A DNA stretch of 18,096 bases from Paraglomus occultum (GCA_910592205.1 CAJVPJ010000723.1:1-18096), one strand, 5' to 3'; positions 8,049 to 18,096 are shown, counted from the first letter of the stretch. Numbers and translations are program-made. The notes: generated by a model not told the origin, from the letters alone.

Positions 8049-11000
8049 TCACGTATCAACATCCATGTAATCCGTCGTATTGACGTTTCCAATAACCGGT
8101 TCATCATCAGAACTACTCAACATATCGGATTCACATTCTTCCTCCGAATCACTCGTAATGGTTTGCATTACATTTAAGGGTGGGTCGTCTTCTATCTTAA
8201 TATTATTATCGCTACTTTTTAATCCATCATCGTCTGTCACCTCTGATCCACTCGCAAGCTCTCGTTCACCGTCTTCCCATACTTCGTCTTTAGCTGGTTT
8301 CATTCCTTCATCGCTTTCTTCTTCATTATTATTGTCTTGTTCCCCATATACAGCTTTCAATCGGCTGCGAATGCGTAAACCAATTACAAGCTTACGCCAT
8401 TTACCTAGTATCTCTTTCTCCCTTTTGGCATTAGCTGTCGCTTCTATGTGAGCCGTATATTCCACCCAAGCCTAGTTACCATTGCGAGGTTTCCCATTAG
8501 CATGTTATGGTGTTTGTTACACAGGGTCAATAAAATTCTTCTTGAATAACAGGTCTTACCTCCAATAATGTCCTCTCATGTTCTTGAGCAACGACAATAC
8601 CATTTATTAGTGGAACACATCTTCTCGACTGAAAATCGAAACCGACCTTGAAGCATCGACAGTTAATATCTATAGACTCTACTCTATCAAAAGTAATACA
8701 GATCAACGAAACACACTTACAACAGCCAGGGCATAGTCGATAGAAAGTCTCTTCGCAACTTTTCCAATGCCGTTAACTTAGAATATCAAATTGGCTAAGC
8801 CTTACGTGGTGATCAGTCAACCAACGAAGAAACATGATTTCCCAAGAAACATCTTACTTTCAATGTGTACACCACCAGGAGGACACATGCTTGGCTTAAA
8901 CATGTCAATATTACCATAGTGATTTTTTGGGACAATCCCCTACATTAATTAAATAAATCTTTCGTTTATCCGATTATATGATAACAATCATACACAACTC
9001 CTCCTTACATTAATAATAGGTTTCGCTCTATAAACTTCAGTCTGCCATTCGCCATATAATGCAACTTCCAGAGGACCGTCGTCTTTCATTCGCCGCTTTG
9101 ACATAGTCATTGCACGAGATTTAACGTGTTTCAGAGGCTGCTCGCCTTCCTACGAAAGGACGAGACAAATATTCAGATTAATTATTGAGATAATAAAAGC
9201 ATTTTTCACAAGAAACTGTACCTTGACTATTCGTCCTTCTCGCAGCCATAATTCCGCTGTATGAAGCTGTATTGCATGATGTAAGTCTAGGAACGTCAAG
9301 GACTTAGGACGTACAAGCACATTTACAGCGATACCTGACGAACGTTAGCTCGTGGATAGACCGGTATGCCACGGTATTCACCAATAACGGGCTCTTTGGG
9401 GTGTATGTACTCGTATTTTTTTAGTTGGCGTTCGAGAGCATATCTACGATTGAGAAAATTATTGTTGGAAATAGCAGACAAAAAAAACCAGCGTTACAGT
9501 CTACCTTACAAAGGATGATTGTTGAACGCTCCAATAGAGTTAGGCATTGCTTCTGACGCTGCAGCGGATTGTAACTCCGCGTCTTCGAGCTTGTCACTTT
9601 CCTATCCGTTATGAAATACAAATGAGCGCAAATTGTTACGAAGACATGTTTCATGAAATCTCATAGACATTATCATACACGCTCGTATGGCCGACTATAT
9701 AGAGAAAGTGTTTCGCGCCACCAATCGTATCCTTCTTTAGTGGGAGGCAGTCGAAGTTTACGCGTTCGCGCACCAAATTGTAAAGCATAGCGGCGCGTAA
9801 CATCTTTAACATATTGATCTATTATAAATTTACTAAAGTTTAAATAGGCAGTCTGTAATATTAACAGCACGCTCAAGTCTCAGACCTTCGTCAATAGCCA
9901 CAACATATGCCAATATATTATCATTCCTGCAAGCAGCGGGTTCCATTGCTTGTGGTTCATCCACTTTACCGCGGATAGGATCGACACAAATCCATCTCTT
10001 CTCAACTGCTGCGTACACTTCGCACCAGAATACTGGTGGAAAATCAGATATTTGTTTGTCGGACACTGCAGGACGAAACATTAGACAATTATTTCTTCGG
10101 AAAAAAGGATATCTTCCCAAACAACAAAATACCAACCTCTGCCAACCAAGGTTCGTCTAGTAATATTCGATGGTTGGCTAACCGTCTTTTGAAATGATCT
10201 GCCTCGCGCAGGAGGACTATATTTGTCATCAGTTTCGTCTATTTGCGAAGAACTCGATACATAATCTCCGTCTACTGCCTTTATATTGGCAGAAACTTTC
10301 GATCCTAGACAATCGAGAACCAACCGACAATTTTAGACCTTTGTATTGAATTACCATGCTCAGTTCCATAAAAGTTACTGATTGAACTCACCTGAGGGAA
10401 AGGGTTGAAAATCTTCATCGCTTTCTTCCACAATAACTTTCTGTGTTCTCTTTTTTGCGTGTCTGCCCGAATGCAAGGGTTTATCTTCATCTGAATCGAC
10501 ATTGTAATCGAATGTTTTGCTTTTATTTTTATCTAAAATAAGTAGTTAATATTTAATTCAGTTCTTATGAAATCACAGGCTATCAGTAAGATTATTTTAA
10601 TGCAGCCTATTTTGCACATTAACTCAAACGACCTGATAATCTGGATGACCGACGTAAGCGAATGGGTTGAAACACATCATCGCTATCGTCTTCGTTTGAC
10701 AATTGGATATCTTCCTTGCTTTCAACTTCACCTCTTGATCTTTTTCCCAAACTGCGAATTTTTCGTTTTTCTTCAAGATTGTCGACCTCATTGACATCTT
10801 GTTTAATACCGCTTCGGTTTTCTTCATTTGTTCCTTCTTCTATATTAACACGTTTAATCTTTCGCAGACTTTGTGTGGCTTTAGCTTTTTTTGCAAACGT
10901 AAATGATAAGGGCTGCAATGAGCAAACGAGTCTTGCGTCCAAACCGAGTGAGCGCAAGATAGTGGTAAACAACTGTGCTGACGTGTCTCGACTCCCTCGA

Positions 11001-12076
11001 CGATCTGTTAAGCAGTCGCAAAATGCCGTCATCGAATCAACATTATCAGAAGCATCCTAATAAACCCCGTCAAATTCTTAGTATGTCGGAATAGAGACTG
11101 GGAAAGTATCCGCAGAACGAACCTCGGGATGACCATTATTAAGTTCCGTGTAACACCATGACCGTACTCCAAGTTTTGTAACGTTAAAAAACTTCTTCCA
11201 CCAGCTACAAAGCTTCAGCAGCGCTGGAACCAGGTGCTTCTCACTCACTTTACTTTTTTCTTTGGTAATTTTCTCAATCTGATAAGCAAGATCTTGACGA
11301 AGCAGCGAGTATACGAGGGACTGTTTCAATCCAATGACGGATAACATGAAGTTAATTGTCTGAATTCATTTGATAAAGCAAGTCGCGTTACATAAACCAG
11401 TTTGCATACCTGGCATAATTCGTGAGAACACCACAGGTTTCTATAACGGAGATTCGCTAGCAAGCAAAGCAAATGTGTCTTGTGAATTTCAATACGAACG
11501 CTTCGATCAGCCTTCGTAATCCCTCGCGCTCTAATGGGATAATTCGTTCCGTTGTTATCATAATTAACTCAACCTGATGTAATAACGCAAATAAAATACC
11601 TTATCTGTATCTTGGGTGTCTCAAACGTAATTTCTATAGCTTTATCTATTATGAGCTCGTCTTTTGCCATCAACGAAGATTTGTGAACCAATCAGAGTAA
11701 AAAGCTTAGCTGCCATTGAATATCAATACAGTTGAAGAATAAATAATATTTCGTAATTACTTTGCTTTTTCGGTATATCCACTTCCTCCCAATCATCACT
11801 ATTATCGCCGTCCATGGGCCCACTATCTTCTTCCTGACCATTTTCACGTGCAACATTTGGACAGAGTTTTTGGGTTTCGGCTTGACGCACTTTAACTCCT
11901 TTGTCTTTTCGTTTCAGCTCAGAACTGACATGCTCTAAAATGCTCTTTGTTCCATCTGCATGCAATATAATTTCCTTATTATCGACTTCCTTCGATCGAA
12001 CATCTTCATTTCTTTTTTTACCAATTGACGCGTTTCTTGCTGGGCGGTTTTCTGTTCCCCTAGTTTTGCGTTTCAT
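8049..12076 (-). CDS. RAD4: DNA damage recognition protein Rad4/XPC, 17 exons, about 940 residues
   Basis: Rad4/XPC, usually with Rad23, finds helix-distorting lesions in the nucleus and starts global-genome nucleotide excision repair. Exons: 12076-11761, 11660-11600, 11530-11410, 11359-11123, 11056-10633, 10532-10392, 10304-10137, 10065-9886, 9818-9679, 9601-9510, 9443-9335, 9266-9222, 9149-9009, 8939-8858, 8776-8721, 8646-8560 and 8471-8049. All junctions are GT-AG and keep phase. They sum to 2823 nt with introns of 50-100 bp. A basic acidic-rich N-terminus leads to GITKADRSVRIEIHKTHLLC (about 129-148). The transglutaminase-like fold (about 145-595) includes FTTILRSLGLDARLVCSLQP and PPVFWCEVYAAVEKRWICVD, split by a charged linker. 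BHD1 carries NNHPLYALERQLKKYE. BHD2 holds LHTAELWLREGRIVK. BHD3 holds GNIDMFKPSMCPPGGVHIE and VGFDFQSRRCVPLINGIVVA. The tail is a KWRKLVIGLRIRSRLK helix plus a long acidic end. The first ATG follows an in-frame stop. Confidence 0.94.
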
Positions 12077-13910
12077 AATGGAAGAATACAGCGGGACTGA
12101 TTGAATATGTGTTTCGCCACCACGATCCGATCCTGTCAAATCCACGTGGTAGTGTCAGAAACGGTGTTACATATGTTATGGTATTTTCTATTGACTGCTA
12201 TCACTACGAAGTTACACCAGCTAACTATGTTTGGGTCTCTAGAAGGCCTTCGCATAGCAGATATGGGCGCTGGAACTTATAACACGACAATAAAATAGTA
12301 CCTTTCAACTCCCCCAAATTTTATTTTTTTAAAACTGACCTTTAATTTTCTTCCTCATGATAATAATAAGGTCTACAAAGTTGCTGGTCAGGTTTTTAAA
12401 ATATGAATTGTATGAAAAGTCATAATAATAAACTTCATACTAACATGATTAACATCGGAATTTGAAACAAAACACGTGAGAATACAATTTTATTGGTGGA
12501 AGAAAGTTTTCGAATGTTTTCCTTTAAAGGATCCGGATATAAATGGAAATCACTTATTATTATTTTTATATGACATTAAATTGGCGACTATATTCCGACA
12601 TCTTCAATGCTAATTGCTTCCCAAGCATGCACTTTCAGCGGCTTTACTTTGGAGCAACATTCATGTCTTATCAAGGAGATTATTACAGGGTTCTGCTTAG
12701 GAGGGGAAAATGAGTTTCATTTATGGGTAATTCATGTTGCCTCTCTTTGTCCACGTGATTACGTGCCCAAGACAAGTGAAGTGGTCTGCTGGAGTAAAAC
12801 CAGCAAGATTATACGGATAATGTATCTATTAATTTCAAGGTTAGAAGCTATTTCTTCAAGGTGAGTTGAGGCTTAGAAGGTTGTTTCATATAATCGATAT
12901 CCTATAATGTACAGTAATTTTATTAACGATGCAATTATGCGTAATTGATAGTAACCAGAATAAATTGGAACAACCCTTTTTGACAGTAGTCGTCTGTTAT
13001 CGACAAACGAGGTAGAAAAGTCGGTAAATTGATTGAAGTTTGTTTTGTTAACTAAGTACTCCTTGCCAATCAACATAGTTGAGCGTGTTATATGTCAGAA
13101 AAATTTCATTCAGCCGAAAATGCAATACTAATACGATCAAAATCTTATCCTTAGTTTTTTATATACAAGGCTATGAGGCTCTCTTGCAGTTACCATACTT
13201 CAACCAACGCGATTAAGCGCATGCTTGTGATATGTTGCCATACAATTGGCAGAAACATTGCTAGTTTGACATTGGCCGTATAAATTACTAAGAGTATACT
13301 GGACGAATTACACGTTTTCTGGAAAAAAAAATTAATTGTTTTGATCCCAATTTAGATTCGGATCGATAAATCCACATTTTATCACTTGTATGCAGTGTTG
13401 TATTACAATTAAGAGGATATGTGATATTCGAAAGGTGATCAAGAAACGTTTATATAATCATTCCTAGATCACATGCATTACTATAGTGCCCTGGCACGAC
13501 AAAATAAATGCTCAAAGATGGTTTTCATTCAGGCCAATTACTCTGTACACTAGATCCCATTTTGCGAGATTGCTTTGGTATGTGATTAAAGTGGCTATTA
13601 TTACAGCGCAAGTGTTGCCATAATAGACAATTGATTGGTTCGTAATAAGCATTAACATTTGTATCACGCGTGATTAGTCAGTGACCTTAATATTATTTTC
13701 GGCCATTGTTGACTAAATCTCATTCCCAATTGATTTACAAACAGGTTTACAATGTTACCTGCTCAAGCATGCTTTATCCTGTTAGCGGATTGCAACGTCA
13801 TGTATCTCTATCCCTGATACATTCGTTGATTGGTGGCTTATTCGTTACCAATCAGAATAAATGGACGTGTAATACAACAGGGATAATGCAGTGTCTGATG
13901 TAAGCGATGG

Positions 13911-13938
13911 CATAATAGCATATTGATATGCCATTATG
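13911..13938. repeat. 28-bp near-perfect palindrome
   Basis: CATAATAGCATAT and ATATGCCATTATG flank a 2-bp centre and pair with one mismatch. It could form a cruciform or be a dimeric binding site. No neighbouring gene tells which. Confidence 0.6.
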
Positions 13939-14672
13939 TATATGTGTTAGACGCACAGTAGAACAGAAGAAAGGATGAAGACGAGAAATGCAGTAAAGCA
14001 GCGTTATGACTATTAGCAATGATATTACCTCATACTTTCACAAATTATTATGTCTAAAAACAACCATTAGTCAGTTGTACCACTGGACACGTTAGTAAGT
14101 ATCGTTTTATCGAATCTTTACCGTCATCGTGTGACACTAAACAAACGCACAGACCAAATACTTTGTATCGGAATCAATGATGTCTGGTCCCATCAATCCT
14201 GTATTTTGCTTGTACAACTATCCAATACGGATATTTGTCTCAGTTCTGTTCTTGATACGGGGTAGAGTTTATATAAGCAGATATACAATGACATAAGCAA
14301 GCAAAGATGGATTATGGAAATAGCGTAATAAGAACGGGATTGAAATAAAGTTTTGGAATGGGACGATACGAAGGGGCTTGGCGAGATTTATTGAGACAAA
14401 TGGGTACGACAGAGACGTCACGCATAAGAAGACTATCAATGAATGGTTATATAGAATTCTTGTTTAAATTATTGGCACTTACATACTCGAGAGAAATGTG
14501 TTACAATGAACTCTATCTTGTCACATTATACATTTCTTAACGAGCAAGCATAAGCACAGCCTTATATGCTGCCGTTGATATGGATTTCGTACCCTTGATA
14601 TTGGACCAAAAACCTCAAGAACATCATAATCAACGCAAGCGTTTGTCACAGATCAAATAATAAAGAACTATT

Positions 14673-14723
14673 TATTACATTATTAGACATTACTGACTGT
14701 CACTAATTTTTAATAATGTAATA
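14673..14723. repeat. 12-bp perfect inverted repeat around a 27-bp loop
   Basis: TATTACATTATT at 14673-14684 is matched exactly by AATAATGTAATA at 14712-14723. In AT-rich DNA such pairs arise by chance. It might also be the core of a tiny foldback element. Confidence 0.5.
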
Positions 14724-15550
14724 TATAAAACAAATCTGATATTAATTGTAGTATATACCTGGTGTAAAAGTAAACATGTGACGTCATACCAATTTGCTGC
14801 GTTATTCTAGCTTGCTACTGACTCCAGTTATTCAAGTCTCCCTTATTATTATATCGTCCGGCAGCCTCGAAGACTACCCTGAAAGAAGAGCAAGTTTTAT
14901 TCGAAACAAAAGAAAAAACTAATCGCTTTCCAATAATAATAGTCATTGAGGCGCACTTCAAGAACGCGAATGGTCGTATCTCCATTTTTTGAAACCTACC
15001 GCACATTAATCTGGTGCCATTTTCAACGGACTGGAGTGGTTTAGATGACTATTGGTACAATTGATTATATTGAGGCAAAAACTATGTCAGAGTGGGACGA
15101 ATCCATTGGCAAATGATGCGGAACGTTCACTAGGATGTACGGGTCACCTCCTTGTTAATGGCTATAGACGCTCTCTGCTGGTTACTACCGAACATTGAGG
15201 AGTGCATGGGAGAGCGTGCATTGAACTCCTGCCCTTCGAAATATTGGAAGAGTTTGATGCAGGAACGGTGTATTAATGCACAAAAGGGTGTTCTATATGC
15301 TATTGCCATTACTTTCACCTATTGCAAACTGAATGATACTGTTAACAACTACTAAAAGTCAAGTCTCGTGTTGCTGAAAACGGCCTGTAAGACGGAAACA
15401 ACAAGTAGCTAAACGGCTAAGGGGCTAGCAACAACAACACACTTGTCAAAAAACCGCAAGATTATGATGACAAAGCCCATGTTTCTTCTCTCTCTATGTG
15501 TAAAACAAGTTAATATTTAAGCAGTTTCACTAATGACTATTTATTTTCAG

Positions 15551-15866
15551 GACTATGAAGATTCTAGTGTTTCTCATGGAGATGGGACCATCAAGAATGA
15601 AAGTTGGATTGGTGGGAATATGAATAACATTTCTCCTATTTGTAAAACGTCCAAAATTGCAATTGCTGAATACTCTTTACCAATGTGATGGGACATTTAG
15701 AAAATGAGAAGATTTCATCTGGCACATAATTCCAGATTTTCCAGGTGGTACTGCCGTTGACCAAGATAAGTTAAACTGTTACTTTAAACTTAATCCAAAA
15801 CAAGTTGTTACAGTTCGAGTGGTTTATGAGATTAAAAATCGTAGTGAAAAGCTGAATAGAAAATAA
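15551..15866 (+). pseudogene. Two coding-like fragments in different frames, unrecognised
   Basis: After a good acceptor (TTATTTTCAG, ending 15550), one frame is open for 45 codons (15551-15685) and contains NESWIGGNMNNISPICKTSK. About 20 bases after its stop, the next frame is open for 52 codons (15708-15866), contains WHIIPDFPGGTAVDQDKL and then a beta-strand-like VVTVRVVYEIK, and ends at a stop. Both have protein-like composition and the same orientation, so an old gene broken by a frameshift and stops is plausible. I do not recognise a family. A chance pair of short open frames is the alternative. Confidence 0.25.
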
Positions 15867-16164
15867 ATGAAAGAAGATAATAAAGATAAACTAACCCACA
15901 TAATAACAAGAATAATTATATATAAAATAGCAAGTTACGGAGTTTAGATAACCTTTATGTCATAACTATAGTGCACGCAGTCTAAAGCCACCACTAATTA
16001 TCATGTGACTTCAAATGAATAGAAAAAAAAATTGGATGAATATTTTTCTGTAAAATGATAATTTATATGGTACTCTTTTATGTAACAGAAAGTTTTTTTA
16101 AATTGGATTACTGTAACATAAAATATATAAGTTTTTATATCAGTTATTTTACTAAGTTCGAAAT

Positions 16165-16205
16165 AAATTTGGCCGGTACGGCACTACATAATGCGGGCCA
16201 AATTT
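16165..16205 (+). repeat. Perfect 10-bp stem with 21-base loop
   Basis: AAATTTGGCC (16165-16174) pairs exactly with GGCCAAATTT (16196-16205). The loop, GGTACGGCACTACATAATGC plus G, is more GC-rich than its surroundings. It lies 110 bp upstream of the small basic ORF. The layout recalls stem-loop origins of small circular replicons, but the loop has no canonical nonanucleotide, so an origin role is unproven. Confidence 0.6.
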
Positions 16206-16314
16206 TATAAACTGTCCGGAATTAAAAAATTCGATCAACCGTATTTTTAGCATGTGAATTTTAACGTGTAGATCTGCGCCTATCTTGCGTTTGCAGATAA
16301 TCTCACCTGTAAAA

Positions 16315-16467
16315 ATGCCACCAAAGAGACGATATGCTCGTCGCTCTTGGAGGTTTATGGATGCATACAGAAAAGGCTTAACAGGTATTGCAGCTTTATA
16401 TACGGTAAAACAATATAGATCACATCGCCGGATTCCCGAAAATGTAATTGATTATGTAAATTCTTAA
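16315..16467 (+). CDS. Small arginine-rich ORF inside the inverted-repeat unit
   Basis: The ORF encodes 50 residues beginning MPPKRRYARRSWRFMDAY and ending YRSHRRIPENVIDYVNS. The first 13 residues hold six basic residues. Such a start is seen in nucleic-acid-binding proteins, including N-terminal arms of some small-virus capsids and some nucleolar or ribosomal proteins. Length alone does not support the gene, since 50 codons are common by chance. Its main support is composition and its place as the only ORF in a defined repeat-bounded unit. It could be the first exon of a broken gene, since GTAATT and GTAAAT possible donors lie near its end. No function is assigned. Confidence 0.3.
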   Translation: MPPKRRYARRSWRFMDAYRKGLTGIAALYTVKQYRSHRRIPENVIDYVNS

Positions 16468-16573
16468 TAAAGCTATCGTCTTACTAAAAATTCTTAGTTG
16501 TTTCACGTGATTGAATTACAAAATCAAAAATTTGGCCACAAAACAAAAAGTGGTGGCTTTAGACTGCGTGCAC

Positions 16574-17097
16574 CATATTGATTTTATTATAGTATTATTT
16601 TGGCTATTACTGATTGAGGCAGAGTAATAATGTGATAATAATCCAGCTGATACATACAAGAAGTGAAGAAATAGAAGATGACAATGAATAAGAAATTGTT
16701 GGAAACACAAAAAAATTATTCTAACAATGATTTGATTGCAGGGAAAAGCTAAAGAGGTTAAAAAGGGTATTTTAATTTTGATTAAAATTAAGAAGTAAAT
16801 TACAATTACAGTCGAAAAAAAAATTTTTTTATCAAGCAATCTGCCAGCTTTCATTTTTTTTCTTGGTTCACTATCAGTTGGGGTTTATTGTTTATTATTT
16901 TTCAGTAAATTTACAATAAGTAAATTTTTTTATCTAGATACATATTCCTGGAGATTTGTATTACTGGTTTTAAAAAACATAAGGAACAATTTTTTCCCTT
17001 GTTTTTTCTCCAAATACTTCTAATGTATTAGTATAATAGTGCTGTTTCTAGTGACAGGATCAAGTTTGCCTGACTGATCCAAGCTTGTTATAATTAA
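16574..17097. other. Very AT-rich spacer
   Basis: Homopolymer-rich DNA with many T/A runs. A hydrophobic 112-codon minus-strand frame (16854-16516) covers part of it and runs into the right inverted repeat. Its low-complexity Ile/Leu/Phe composition looks like translated AT-rich DNA. No gene is supported. Confidence 0.5.
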
Positions 17098-18006
17098 TTA
17101 ATTTATCAATGGACAAAAGTTCAAATCCAAAACTTTCATAATGTTTACATTAACATTGACAATAAACAATTTTATATTATTTACAAGCTCTACTTCTCTT
17201 GGTATTAGTATATTTTTAACTTTTTCATAGTCTTGTTCTCCAATTGTTTTTTTGACAAGATGTATCGTTATATTAAAAGTACAAATTATATGTGCAGAAT
17301 ATTTATCATTTGTTGCTTCCGTAATAATGGGCTTATTAGGCGTCATCATTAAAGTACGTGTGACTGAACGAGTTGTCGGACATGGTGTGCTTTCTACATG
17401 CTCTAAATCTGATGGACCTGGACTTGAAAATTCAGTGTAACAAATATTCTTTGTTTCCCTGGGTGCCATCCCATTCAAAGGCTCTCCTTCCTAATAGAAA
17501 TCATGCATTCATGGTGATTTGTTGTGGGGTATACAATGGGAAAATATAACTAATTTTCTGCCATTTGTGGTTCTTGTCCACGTTGACGTTTACGTGGTGC
17601 TAGTTCATCTATTTCTTCGGTAACTAAGTTAATAGCAGAAACCATGGTACGTTGATGTTGGATAATTGTTTTCTGTTGAATTTCAGCGTTGTTAGATGAA
17701 ATCTTCTCATCGTCACGTTTACGCTGAATGGCTTTTTTTGCGTGCTCAAGTCAGTGTTGTTTTTCGGATTCCTTCCATTCTTATTTTGAAAGTAACGTGG
17801 AGGCGTATTTAGAGATACTGTTTGGCCAATCCGAAACCTGTTTTGATAACGAGCTCAAGCTCTGGCAACAGACTGCGAAACAATCATATTCTGATAACCC
17901 TGGATTATTCTCCAGTAACTTGGTGACATAAAAATCTATGTTATGCCACTCTTTTATCTTGAAGTAAAATAGTCATCATGCAAACGATGAAATCCTCTTC
18001 TTTCAT
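17098..18006 (-). pseudogene. Degenerate unrecognised gene, two exons with stops and frameshifts
   Basis: From an ATG at 18006 a short frame (MKEEDFIVCMMTILLQDKR) runs into a stop. The next frame continues as KEWHNIDFYVTKLLENNPGL and is open from 17972 to a stop at 17783. It resumes for nine codons to another stop at 17753, then stays open through HAKKAIQRKRDDEKISSNNA and a basic APRKRQRG stretch to 17550. A GT-AG pair at 17550-17491 would remove a 60-bp intron of typical local size. The following frame (17490-17098, about 130 codons) is open and starts EGEPLNGMAPRETKN, but the splice phase does not match. Continuity of protein-like sequence across the stops suggests a decayed gene encoding a charged, coiled-coil-like protein. 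The family is unknown. A transposon end lies 16 bp upstream of the ATG. Confidence 0.4.
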
Positions 18007-18021
18007 AACACGTTGCAATTA

Positions 18022-18096
18022 CAGTCAAAGCTGGTTATAACGAATTCTACGGGACCAGAGAAAATATTCTTTATAACCAGAAATTCCTTATAATGA
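18022..18096 (+). mobile_element. Left end of a second pogo-like transposon, cut by the window end
   Basis: CAGTCAAAGCTGGTTATAAC begins directly after a TA dinucleotide (18020-18021), as at the left end of the 5516-6396 element. The first 11 bases (CAGTCAAAGCT) are identical to that element's terminus, then the sequences diverge. Subterminal TTATAAC/TTATAACC repeats follow at about 18035 and 18072, as in pogo/Tigger-type ends. The rest of the element, including any transposase, lies outside the window. Confidence 0.6.

Larger units (their letters stand above)
12077..15550. other. Long intergenic region without a supportable gene
   Basis: About 3.5 kb upstream of RAD4, which should hold its promoter. 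Open frames of 60-85 codons occur on both strands (for example 12607-12864, 13706-13903, 14358-14540 and 15158-15355). None shows a recognisable motif, and frames this size are expected by chance here. The plus-strand frame at 15158-15355 (MAIDALCWLLPNIEECMGER and onward) is the most protein-like but has no matching neighbour exons that I can find. Two small inverted repeats lie at 13911-13938 and 14673-14723. Confidence 0.5.
15971..16573 (+). mobile_element. 603-bp unit with perfect 25-bp terminal inverted repeats, unknown type
   Basis: GTGCACGCAGTCTAAAGCCA and the next five bases (15971-15995) recur as an exact reverse complement at 16549-16573. A perfect 25-bp inverted repeat over 600 bp is not expected by chance, so this is a discrete unit. 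Similarity ends sharply at the inner edge of the repeat. No clear target-site duplication is seen: the flanks are CTATA on the left and CATATT on the right. Inside are an imperfect hairpin (16076-16123), a 10-bp perfect stem with a 21-base loop (16165-16205) and a 50-codon arginine-rich ORF (16315-16467). There is no transposase, so it may be a MITE-like element or an inserted fragment of another replicon. Confidence 0.65.

Noticed and set aside
8080-8451. 123-codon plus-strand ORF
   Set aside because: Antisense shadow of the acidic last exon of RAD4. Its serine-rich repeats mirror Asp/Glu codons.
9303-9334. A 32-bp intron in RAD4 ending at 9303
   Set aside because: Too short. An acceptor at 9267 gives a 68-bp intron of normal size and aligns residues VRQ-LHTAELW with the Rad4 family.
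10716-11060. 114-codon plus-strand ORF
   Set aside because: Antisense shadow of RAD4 exon 5, which carries the conserved transglutaminase-like sequence on the other strand.
12077-12145. Upstream extension of RAD4 to a GTG at 12145
   Set aside because: GTG is not a usual nuclear start. The first ATG after the in-frame stop is at 12076 and gives a natural basic N-terminus.
12607-12864. 85-codon plus-strand ORF
   Set aside because: No motif, no neighbouring exon, and a length expected by chance in this composition.
16516-16854. 112-codon hydrophobic minus-strand ORF
   Set aside because: Composition is what AT-rich DNA gives when translated, and it overlaps the right inverted repeat of the 603-bp unit.
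1-18096. tRNA, rRNA, CRISPR arrays or bacterial operon signals
   Set aside because: None was seen on either strand by eye. The intron structure and gene content are eukaryotic, so bacterial features are not expected.

Overview
This is nuclear DNA of a fungus: AT-rich, intron-dense, with compact genes and transposon debris. The call rests on three conserved eukaryotic genes, all on the minus strand. Each could be assembled exon by exon from phase-compatible GT-AG introns of about 50-100 bp. The long middle gene is a Rad4/XPC homologue whose beta-hairpin regions read like fungal Rad4. The high intron density, AT-rich spacers and several pogo/Tigger-type terminal repeats suggest an early-diverging, Mucoromycota or Glomeromycotina-like fungus. 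That placement is inference only.

Layout: (1) 1-2145 holds an unrecognised minus-strand reading frame (184-693) with a cysteine pair, plus small open fragments. (2) 2146-2967 (minus) is a complete four-exon SRP19 gene, the signal recognition particle subunit that binds SRP RNA. (3) 3339-4104 (minus) is a four-exon RRM protein of the NIFK/Nop15 family, involved in 60S ribosome assembly in the nucleolus. (4) 5516-6396 is a pogo/Tigger-like DNA transposon with perfect 24-bp ends, a TA duplication and a decayed transposase tail. (5) 7315-7650 holds a small helix-turn-helix frame beside a 126-bp foldback, probably a remnant of another transposon. (6) 8049-12076 (minus) is a 17-exon RAD4/XPC gene of about 940 residues, the DNA damage sensor of global-genome nucleotide excision repair. 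(7) 12077-15550 is about 3.5 kb in which no gene can be supported. (8) 15551-18096 is an accessory stretch. It holds broken coding-like frames, a 603-bp unit bounded by perfect 25-bp inverted repeats that carries a small arginine-rich ORF and a stem-loop, a degenerate minus-strand gene, and the first 75 bp of a second pogo-like element cut by the window end.

The three recognised genes are housekeeping genes of unrelated pathways (secretion, ribosome assembly, DNA repair), and nothing suggests they work together. The least explained structure is the inverted-repeat unit at 15971-16573. Exon borders were placed by eye and some may be off by a base.
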